Shown here one piece after another: positions 55,872-64,000 of a DNA stretch of 64,000 nucleotides. Numbering within the stretch: position 1 is the stretch's first letter; the number at the start of each line of letters is the position of its first letter. The notes beneath the pieces were generated by a model that saw nothing but the letters and a program-made list of their open reading frames with translations, did no database searches and had not been told where the DNA came from. This DNA comes from Hirsutella rhossiliensis (lineage: Eukaryota > Ascomycota > Sordariomycetes > Hypocreales > Ophiocordycipitaceae): the NCBI RefSeq assembly GCF_020360975.1, contig NW_025408678.1:1178001-1242000 (forward strand), written 5' to 3'. The translations under genes and the position numbers were made by a program.

Positions 55872-58660
55872 AGAAGGGGGGATTTAAATCTTCTAAATTA
55901 GCTAATATTAAGAGAGTAAGAAAGGCTATTAATCCTACTTTCTATTAAAGAAGCTAGATTTATTAAAAATTATATCTATAGTTAAAATAACCTTTTATAA
56001 AAAAGGAATCTAGATCTAAAAGATATTTATAGAATTATAGCTAATAAGGTATTTAGTAAAGGCTTTAGGATTAAGCTTTCTTTTCTTCTTCCTTTTTAGC
56101 TATATATTAGTAGTTATAGCGTATACCTTATAGCTATAGGTATAAAGGTAGGCTAACGAGGCCCTCTTCTTTATAAAGAGCTTAAAGGGGGATTTCTAGT
56201 CTATTCCTTAAGTAGTCCCTTTAAGATCCTTAGGGTCCTTAAGGGTCTAGTTCTATAAGTAATAAGCGGTCTTAATAACTTCCCTTTAAAGGTTATAGGG
56301 AAGCCTTATAGTAAGTCTTATTATATAGGCCCTTTCTATTATAGTACCCCTTAATCTTTCTACCCTTTTATTCTAGGCCTAGGTATTTAGTACTAGTAAG
56401 AGGGGTTAAATACCCCTTTTTTAAAGCTAATTTAAGATATCCTTTATAAATAGCTCTCTATTAAACTATATCTTCTTTACCTTAAAGCTAAAGTAGGATT
56501 TTATTTAGTTAATAAAGTCTTAGAAAGTAAACTAGTTACTTTTATTTTTTATATTATTACTTATATATTGCCTCTAGGGCTATAGTAAGGCTAGTAAGGA
56601 CTTTAGCCCTTATTAGTAGTCCTAGCTAGCTATAAGGCCTAAGGGCTTATAACTAATTAAGGAAAGGGTAGCTATAAAAGCAATAATAAAAGAAAGGTTA
56701 GTTTAGTTCCTCTTATATAGTATTTTTCCCCCCTAAGGGCCCTAGGGCCCTTAGGCTACTCCTTTTTAAGCTACTTAGCTATCCTTATCTCTATTTTAGC
56801 TAAGAAGGTTAAAAGGGCCTCCCTTCCTTCCTTAGAGCTATAGAGAATAAGTAGGCTAAGGGCCCCCTTTTATCTCTTAGAGGTCTAGTAAAAGACCTCT
56901 CTTTCCCTCCTATAGTTTAGGTACCTTAGGATAAGGTGCCTAGCTATATACCTTCCTTAGCCGTAGTAGTAGTTATCTTAGTCTACCTTATTAGTCCTTT
57001 TTAAGAAAGAAAATAAAAAGCTAGCCTTAAAGAGGAGCTAGTAAAAGGCTAAGAGGGTCGGCCTAGGCCTCCTTATAAGGTCCTTTTCTAGGCTAAGGGC
57101 TAAGCGGGGGGTCTTTTAAATAGATATATAATACTTACCTAAGCCCTTAGCCCTAGGGCCTTTAGCCGACTTAGTAGCCTAGAGGCCCTTTTAATAGTCC
57201 TTAGTAGCTTATAGGTAAACTAGTTATACTTACTTAGGTAGGTCTATAAGAAATAAAGGAAAACTATCCTTAAAAAAGCGTTTATAAAAAGTATTACCTT
57301 AATAAAGCTTTCTTAGTCCTTAGAGACGTCGGTTTAGTCGACCTAAATTTCCTTATATAGCTAGTTTAGCTATAAAGGGGCTCGTTTAGAAATTCGTTTC
57401 TTAGTTTTTCCTTAGCTATAGTATTTATATTTAATAGTCTTAGGGCCTTTAATTTAAACGCCCTATTACTAGCTTAGCTTATATAAAGCTAAGGGGCTAA
57501 GGTAACTAAGTTATATATACTAAAGAAGACCGTTTCCTTAGGCTATTAAAAGAGGGTCTTTAAAACCTACCCTCTTAGTAGGAAAAGCTAACTTCTTAAG
57601 AAGTTCCTTCCTATAAATAGGTTAGAATTCGAGAATAAATTAACTAAATTTCTCTTTAATAAGCTTAATCGTTTAATTCTTTTAAACTAGCTTTATAGGC
57701 TTAGAAGTTATATCCTAGAAGATTCCTTTCTCTTAAAAAAGGTAGAAGGAAATTAAGCTCGTTAAAAATTAAGGGTAAAAAGCTACCCTTTTTCGCTAAA
57801 GAATTTATATAGACCTATTAAGTAATTTTATTATAAAGTTTACCCTTCTATACCCCTTTATTTATACGGTTAATTCCCTAGTAATAATATATTCCCTTTA
57901 TACCTTCTTAAAGAACTAGAATTATAAGAGGGTATTATAGATATGAAGGGAAGTACTAAAATTAAGGATAGTTAATTTTCGTAGGAGATAGTTAGAGGGT
58001 CTTAATAGGTAGTCTTACTAATCTATAAGGAAGATAAAAGCTAGATTTACTATACTAACGACTTTTCCTTAAATTTACGGCTTAAATAAGGGTAGTAGCG
58101 TTAGTTACTATTTCTTAGTAACTTAAATCTCGTCTATCTTCTTTTATAATAAGGGGTCCTCCTTAAGAGACTTTTTAATAATATCTTTTAGTCCCTTAAA
58201 AGGTAAAATTCTAAAAGGTTAACGTTCCTTAAAAACCTACTAATAGTCTTCTAGCTAATAAGGCCTTTTATATACTTAGTAGGTAGGTCGATTCCTCCTT
58301 ATTTATTATTTCTTTAAGGAGTCCTCGTTCTTATTGAAAAGGTTTACTTAAAAACCCCCCCTTTTTATACCTTATTACTAATTTTAATAAAGAGGTTCGA
58401 TTTTAACTAGTTCCTTAATTTTTTAACTAATAGACTAAAAGGTCTATTAAAGGACTAGTTAGGCTAAATAGACTACTAAGGCTAGGCCTAAAGTAGTAGG
58501 TAGAGCTAAGGCTAAGATAAGGGCAGCTATTAAAGATAGGGTTAAGGCTCTTAAAGGAGGAGGAGCTAAAGGGGCAGCTATAGTAGTAGTAGTAATAGTA
58601 AGGGCTATAGTAAGAAGGGCTATTATTATAAAGTAGATAAAGGTATAGGTATAGGTACTA
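55872..58660 (-). pseudogene. Copia-1 copy b pol, 5' half (integrase, protease, gag part)
   Basis: Minus-strand counterpart of ~48.65-50.78 kb of Copia-1 copy c: integrase end at 55880-56530 and 57227-57400, GAG-pre-integrase ~57400-57540, protease/gag linker to ~58400, and the Ala-rich gag linker to ~58660. Interrupted at 56539-57214 by a LINE fragment. All stops are TAG/TAA in coding sense. Confidence 0.75.
56539..57214 (-). mobile_element. LINE-C, second 5'-truncated 3' end (minus)
   Basis: 676 bp homologous to 7015-7690 in reverse. Flanked by GTAAACTAGTTA at 56527-56538 and 57215-57226, whose unmutated target in Copia-1 copy c is GCAGACTAG near 50114. Contains the ORF2 C-terminus (Cys/His motif at ~56930-56990) and the 3' UTR ending in an A-rich tail (as CTTTTATTTTTTATATT on the plus strand). 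Confidence 0.8.
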
Positions 58661-58793
58661 TCTATAAGATAATATTAATAAGCTATATAAAGCTCTCTTA
58701 TATATAGCTAGCCTATATATATATATATATAGGATCCGGCCCTCTATATATAACTATATAGCTTAGGCTATAGCCTAAGCCTATAACCTATAA
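58661..58793. other. Short unassigned spacer with (TA)n
   Basis: About 130 bp between the faded Copia-1 gag and the Gypsy-2 LTR, including a TA repeat at ~58715-58731. Nothing recognised. Confidence 0.4.
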
Positions 58794-59311
58794 TAGTTAA
58801 AGACTCTTATATAATACCCTTCCTTAAGTATAGTATAGCGTTGCTTAATTAATAGCTTCTATACTATTAGGCCTATACCGCTAGCTCTACCCTACCCTTT
58901 CCTATTAATCGTACTAGCTTTACTAGCCCTATTATCCCCGCGCTTATTAGCTTAAGTAGCTAAAACTAGGCTTTATACTTATCGGCTAGCTAGCCGTTTA
59001 AATAAGGGCGCGACCTATTATATACGCCCCTAAGTAGCTAGCGGCCGGCCTAGACCTATATAAGCCTTAGGTTACCTATTCCCTTAGCCTTAGGTAGCCT
59101 CCTCTACCTAAGGGTATATAAAGCGGCATCCCCTTCTTCCTCCTTCCTTTCCTTCTCCTCCTTCTTTAACTATAGTAGTAGTAGTAATAAGTAAGTTCCG
59201 CTCTACTTAAAGCGTTAGTTTATTCCTAGCTATATAGGCCGCTTTATTAACGTATACTTATAGTAATAGCTATAGTAGTAATAATAGCCTTAATAATAAT
59301 AACTTTAACTA
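58794..59311 (-). repeat. Gypsy-2 LTR (3' LTR if it belongs to the minus-strand pol)
   Basis: 518 bp bounded by a 9 bp perfect inverted repeat TAGTTAAAG/CTTTAACTA, expected from TGG..CCA after RIP. No second copy in the window, so the ends rest on the inverted repeat alone. Confidence 0.6.
59105..59180 (+). promoter_or_regulatory. TATA box and CT-rich start region in the Gypsy-2 LTR, plus direction
   Basis: GGGTATATAAAGCGGCATCC followed within 20 bp by ~45 bp of nearly pure pyrimidine (CTTCTTCCTCCTTCCTTTCC). This is the best-looking core promoter in the window and faces the plus-strand frame at 59350, not pol. Confidence 0.5.
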
Positions 59312-59349
59312 GTAAGTTCTTTACCCTATAAAGTAAGAGGCTATAATCC

Positions 59350-60277
59350 GTAATACTAACTTCTACGATAGATATATCTACCTCCCCCTCCCCCGCTTAC
59401 TCTTTCTTAGAGTATATAGAGTCGTTCGTCGACGCTATACTAAGTATAGCCGATAATAGCTCTACCGCTACCGCTACTCTTACCCGCGCCCCCGCGACCG
59501 CGCCTACCGCCGCCGCCTCTACCTTTACTACGCTAGCCGCCCTTATATTGCCTTTCTATATAACGACGCTATCCCCGCCGCCGGCTATAACGCCTAGCCC
59601 CTCTACCCCCGCCTCCGCCTCTACTACCCTTATAAGTCCGCTACCTAGCGAGCATAGTAGCTATTTTCCGCTAACTTCTTAAAGTATAAACGCTAAGTAT
59701 AGGCTAGAGCCGCCCGCGCGGCCCCTTATATATAGTACGCGTCGTAGGAGCTCCCCTACGCCGACTAAGTCGGGCGCCGCTATAGCGGTAGTTATTACTA
59801 ATACGCGCGTGCCGGCCGCGCCTATAAAGCGGCGCCTCCTATCCTACTCGCTATAGCGTTAGCTTAAAAGGCCGGCGCGTATAGGTAGGTATAGGGGGCT
59901 ACTAAGAAGCGCCTTACCGCCGCTACCGCCGCCTCTTATAATCTCCGCGCCCTTAAGCGCTAGGGCCTTATCCCTAAGTAAGTTCCTCTCCTCTAGCTCT
60001 TTTACTTCCGCTACTAACTCTCTTAGTACTAGGAATACTACCTTTATCGCTTTATCGGCGGTCCCCTTAGCTATGCCCGCCGCTGCCCCTACTACTATTA
60101 CTAGCCGGGCCCCCCTTACTCTTAGAGCCCTTAGAGCCGCCGCTACCGCCGACTAGCTTACGGGCTTAAAGGGCCGCCTAAGTGCCTTAGAGAGCGCTAC
60201 TACCGCTAATAAGGTAGAGGAGGATAATAAGGATAAGGATAAGGATAATAATAAGGATAAGAAGTAGGTCTAAGTAG
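59350..60277 (+). pseudogene. Long open frame between Gypsy-2 LTR and pol, on the strand opposite pol
   Basis: About 305 codons on the plus strand with only a few TAG/TAA interruptions. N-terminus DISTSPSPAYSFLEYIESF, then Ala/Thr/Pro/Ser-rich sequence, and at the end a short helix (LTGLKGRLSALESATTANK) and an acidic/basic tail of E-D-N-K repeats ending in TAG at ~60268. The opposite strand is also open and its middle reads like a coiled coil (VAEVKELEERNLLRDKALAL), so the strand is not certain. I prefer plus because both ends look protein-like there and the promoter faces this way. No Cys motif. Function unknown. Confidence 0.4.
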
Positions 60278-60379
60278 TTTAAGGGCTTCGCCTTAAAATA
60301 AACGCTATTTTTATCTCTACTTATATTATTATACTCGCGTTATTATAACTACTTACTTTACTTTACCTACTTTATAGTC

Positions 60380-63300
60380 TTAGCTTAGGCTATTATTAAT
60401 AGTCTATTAGTCCGTTATTCTTATTTATTATTCTAAATAAGGCTTTAAACTTATTAAGGGCTATAGTTCCTATAAACTTATATATAGGTTCTTATATAAG
60501 GTCGAGATACCCGCGCTACTTAATAAGGACCTCTTAGTATTTCCCCTTACCGACCTTTTTCTAGCGCGCGGCCTATATCTCTTTAACCTTAAACTCGTCT
60601 TCTTCCTTTACTTTAATTATAAGCGGTTAAGCGTCCGCTACTTCTTATCTAGGTAGTAGGTTAAAGGAGGCTCTATAAAGAAGGTCTATATTAATCTTAT
60701 TATAGACCCTTATTAAGAGACTATTAAGCTCTATAACTTATAGGCTAATAACCCTCTATACTATAAACTTTACGTATAGCTAGTTAAGCTTCTTCTTTAG
60801 CTATACCGACCTATAGTTATAGAGGTCTAGCTATACCTTATCTCTTACTATAAACCTATTTACTAAGGCCTTAGTCTTATTAGTATACCGCTCTTAATCT
60901 TATACCGCGGTAGCTATTATAGATTAGTAATAATCTATAGTTTCCTATAGCTTTTATATAAATATAAAGGCGCGGCCCTTTAATAATAAATTACTATATT
61001 ACTCTATTACTATATCTATAGTAAAGGGAACTAATAAGGGTAGTTTAAAGCTATACGTTATAAAGAAAGGGGCTATCTTAATAGAGGTATATAGTTTACT
61101 ATTTAATATAAGTTAGGCCGCGGGGAGCTAATAGTCTTAGTCTACTTAGTTACGGGCTATAATAGCTTATAGGTAAGCCTATACCTCTTAGTTAACCCTC
61201 TTAGGCCCTCCGTTAGTTTATAGGTAATATACTATACTAAGTAGCTATATAATTTAAAGTAGCTAGTATAGGTACTATTAAAAGTAGCTAGTTTAATTTA
61301 ATCCCTTATTACTTATAATAGAGGCTAGCTAGCTATATAAGCGGGCCTAGTACTATAAAAAGCGCTTTATATAAGACTCTATATTTATAGATAGTATTAG
61401 CTTTAATACTATAAACTTACTAAGTTAGTCCTTAATTACCTATATATAGTAGTTACTACCCTTTATAAGTAAGAGGTCTATTATAAAGTCTATCTATATA
61501 TATATATAGAACCTATTAGGTACTAAAAGCTACTTAAGTAGCCCTTTAAGCTATGCCCTTTAAATCTTAGTATAGCTATAGATATCGTAGTTATAAAGGA
61601 AGCAGTAAATATAGTACTATAAAAGGGACTAGTAGAAATCCCTCGCGAGGCCTACTACTATGCCCTGCTTACCTAGGTAGCCTATAATACTAAAGTTATA
61701 AACGAGCTAGACTAGCTTCCCTTAAAGCTCGTTCTATTTATCTAGCTCCGGCGGTCTATCCTTCTCCCTAGCTTCTATAATATATAGCGCGCCTAGCACC
61801 TATAGTCTCCCCCGCTAATATAAATGCCCCTATAGGTCGATATAATAGTTAGCTACTTATACCTTTAGCTTTAGCTTTAAATTAAGGCGTTAAGCGCTAA
61901 ACTTAATAGCGCGGCATACGCTCTTATAAGTATAGTCTAGAGATAATATCCTATCCTATAAGCGCTAAAGGACCTTATCTTAGAATACCTATACTATACG
62001 CGCCCTTAGGCTAGTCTATCCCTCCTCGCTAAGCTAAGGCGAAGGTATAAGGGAAGGCTTATCTATTAGCGCCGCGCCTTCCTTTACTAAGGAAGCTCCT
62101 ATATAAGTCTATAGCGCTTTTTATAGGATAAGCTATAGATCCCGGGCCTCGATATCTACTCTTATCGGCCGGTCTTAATCCCTTTAAGAAAGCGTATCTA
62201 GGACTATAGAGTCCCGCCCTAGCTAGTACTTAATTAAGAAGTTAAAGTATAAGAGATACTTTACCTAGCAGGCTTACTATTCCGAGAGGTACTAGTAGGT
62301 TATAAAGTACTTAAGATTCTTATAGTCTATAAGAACCTTAAAGCTCTTATAGCTCTAAAGCTCCGCTTACTATTACTTAAGGTAGCTAATAATTACTAGT
62401 ATCTCTTTATCGTAAATAGTATAATTCTACTTTACTAAGGTTAGCTTATAAGAGTAGAACGCTATTAGTTACTTCTACTTATTTACCTCTTAAGAGAGCG
62501 TTCCTTTAAGTGCCTAGCCGCTATAGTCTACTTCGACTAACGTAGACTAGTTAAAGTCTTACTAAAGTAGTACTAGGGCCCGCGAGAATAGGTCCTTAAG
62601 CGTATAGAACGCTCCTTCCTATATAGGCTCTTAATAAAAAGCGGTCTATTTCCTAGTAATCTCGTTTAAGGGACTTATAATATAAGAGAAGCCCTTAATA
62701 AACATCCTATAATAGTTCGCGAACCTAAGGAAGCTCTATATACCTATTTATATAGTTAGGGCCGCTTAGTCTTAGATCGCCTAGATCTTTATAAGATCCG
62801 CCTATATACCTACGCTTATATAGATAATAAAGCCTAGGTACTTAACCCTCTTAACCCTAAATTCGTACTTATTTAGGTTAAGGTAGAGCCTATAAAGTTA
62901 GAGGCGCTCTAGGACCCTTTATACTTTCTATATATAGTCCTTATAAGAGCTACTTATATAGATAAGGATATTATCAATATATATAAAGGCGAACTTATTA
63001 AGGAAGTCCTAAAGTATATTATTAATATAACGCTAGAAGGTAGTAGGCGCTCTTAAGAGGCTAAAGGGCGTTATAAGCTACTTAAATAAGCTATAGCGTA
63101 TATAGAACGCTATCTTTTACTCGTTACCCTTTAAGATCTATACCTTATAGAACGCTTATTTTATATCTAGCTTTATAAACTACTTTACCTTTAAAAGGTT
63201 ATAGAGTATATCTAAGATTAAGGGTAAGGGGTAGCGGTCTAGCTTTATAATTACGTTTAGAGCCCTATAGTCGTAATAGAACTATATCCTACCCTTTAGT

Positions 63301-63605
63301 TTATATATAAATAAGACTAGCGCTCTTACTTTAAAGCTACTTACTTAAATAAAACCCTTATCTAAGAGGTCCCTTAGCGTCTTTTTTAGTACTAGTAGCT
63401 CCGCGTATAATATACTATATAGCGGTCTAAATAGTATAGGTAATTCCTACCCCTTCTTATTAGTATAAAGTATAATCCTATAGTCTACCCCTAGCTTATA
63501 TAGGTTAAGCTTATCCGCTTCCTAGGACTTAAATAGCGGTAAGAGGTCGTAAAAGCGCTTTAGTATTTACTACTATAGCTTAGAGGGCGACTTTAGCTTC
63601 TTTAT
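60380..63605 (-). pseudogene. Gypsy-2 pol: RT, RNase H, integrase, chromodomain
   Basis: RT ~63400-62700 with PFSLLRAPTTF.RYINNIL at ~63075-63015 and FIYIDNILIY at ~62985-62955 (YIDD box, second Asp as Asn). RNase H ~62500-62150. Integrase ~61900-60900. Chromodomain ~60620-60450 (DEFKVKEI.AAR, EVLIK.RGYLDLI.EP). Order and chromodomain make it a chromovirus. TAG/TAA stops throughout. Confidence 0.8.
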
Positions 63606-64000
63606 TATAAGAAGGTATAAGCAATAAGGGCAGAATCGGGTAATCGATAACGTAAGTAGAAAGATCGGTCGAAGGAGTATAGGGTAGGATTTTATCCGGA
63701 ATTTATAACGAGTATATAAGGGGCCGAATAATATATTAAAAGAATAGCGTTATAAAAGATACTTATAAACTTACTTATTCTATCTACTACTCCTAGGGAA
63801 ATCCTTTGTCTTTTATAGACTATTGCTCGCCTACTAGTAGACTAATTAGTTAGCTTTATAGTATATTTTATAGTGCTTAAAAAGCTCTATCTATAGTATA
63901 TCTTCCTAACTTAGTAGGTAGTCTAATTATAGCGTAATAGTTAACGTAAGACTATAGGTTCTAGTATAAGTAGTAGATTTAACTAGAATATTCTATGCCC
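63606..64000 (-). repeat. Copia-2 LTR (copy b), running off the right edge
   Basis: Starts TATAAGAAGGTATAAGC and aligns with 33026 and 38630 for the full 395 bp available, same orientation. It interrupts Gypsy-2 pol. Whether a whole element or a solo LTR follows cannot be seen. Confidence 0.9.

Larger units (their letters stand above)
24308..58660 (-). mobile_element. Copia-1 copy b: old minus-strand Copia host of the nested stack
   Basis: 3' LTR at 24308-24785. Pol continues at 24786-26182, 26946-27982, 55872-56538 and 57215-~58660, in each case colinear with the minus strand of Copia-1 copy c (47304-53621). The gaps are SINE-b, Gypsy-1 copy d with its passengers, and a LINE-C fragment. Its gag fades out near 58660 and no 5' LTR was found, so the 5' end is lost. 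RIP damage is heavier than in copy c, fitting its position as the oldest layer. Confidence 0.8.
58794..63605 (-). mobile_element. Gypsy-2: second chromodomain Gypsy family, 5' part beyond a Copia-2 LTR
   Basis: LTR 58794-59311 with inverted ends TAGTTAAAG..CTTTAACTA. Pol is on the minus strand from 63605 (near the RT N-terminus) down to ~60400. Interrupted at 63606 by a Copia-2 LTR; gag and the other LTR are outside the window. Pol is not colinear with Gypsy-1. The LTR in plus orientation contains GGGTATATAAAGCGG at ~59106 followed by a CT-rich run, i.e. a promoter pointing away from pol. Confidence 0.75.

Noticed and set aside
58794..60277. 5' LTR and gag of a separate plus-strand Gypsy element
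   Set aside because: Not excluded, but the minus-strand pol ends right next to it with no other LTR in between, so a single element with an antisense frame is simpler. Kept as an alternative in the findings.
5800..64000. CRISPR arrays, rRNA genes, bacterial-type operons
   Set aside because: No regularly spaced repeats with unique spacers and no rRNA sequence seen; introns, retroelements and RIP indicate a fungus.

Overview
The window looks like a filamentous ascomycete (Pezizomycotina) chromosome. The evidence is a broken ABC transporter gene with four short GT..AG introns, and about 58 kb of nested retrotransposons carrying the signature of repeat-induced point mutation (RIP, C-to-T preferentially at CpA on both strands). 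From about 5.8 kb to the end, CpA and TpG are scarce and TpA is everywhere. CAG, CAA and TGG codons read as TAG or TAA, Cys and His codons read as Tyr, and ATG reads as ATA. This is why almost no conventional ORF survives although many proteins can be followed by eye. No gene after 178 appears intact.

Layout. 1-178: 3' end of a possible beta-lactamase-like gene. 1075-5676: ABCC-type transporter pseudogene. 5677-6461: unassigned AT-rich DNA. 6463-9403: a tRNA-derived SINE, a 5'-truncated LINE 3' end, and the 5' half of a Tad-like LINE (gag plus start of endonuclease). 9404-24043: chromodomain Gypsy family 1, comprising a truncated minus copy, a Copia-1 remnant, and a full plus-strand copy (13315-21147) inserted into another copy of the same family. 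24308-58.66 kb: one old minus-strand Copia-1 element that received a SINE (26183-26945), a LINE fragment (56539-57214) and a Gypsy-1 element (27983-55871). That Gypsy-1 element in turn received Copia-2 (33026-39326), LINE-A (39683-47041) and a younger Copia-1 (47304-53621). 58794-63605: a second chromodomain Gypsy family (minus), cut at 63606 by another Copia-2 LTR that runs off the window. Most insertions in the stack have a readable target-site duplication, so the order of events can be reconstructed.

Most interesting. (i) Gypsy-1 and LINE-A each carry a gene on the strand opposite to their own pol/ORF2, placed between the end of pol/ORF2 and the 3' end. These antisense genes share a Cys-rich N-terminus of the pattern I-L-C-x2-C, a later C-x2-C, then a helical region. 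Gypsy-2 has a long open frame in the same position. (ii) Among otherwise very similar Gypsy-1 copies the antisense gene and part of U3 come in two divergent versions, as if exchanged as a module. (iii) Two different tRNA-headed SINEs end in tails shared with two different LINEs in the same window, with good target-site duplications. All names (Gypsy-1, LINE-A and so on) are local labels; no database search was possible.
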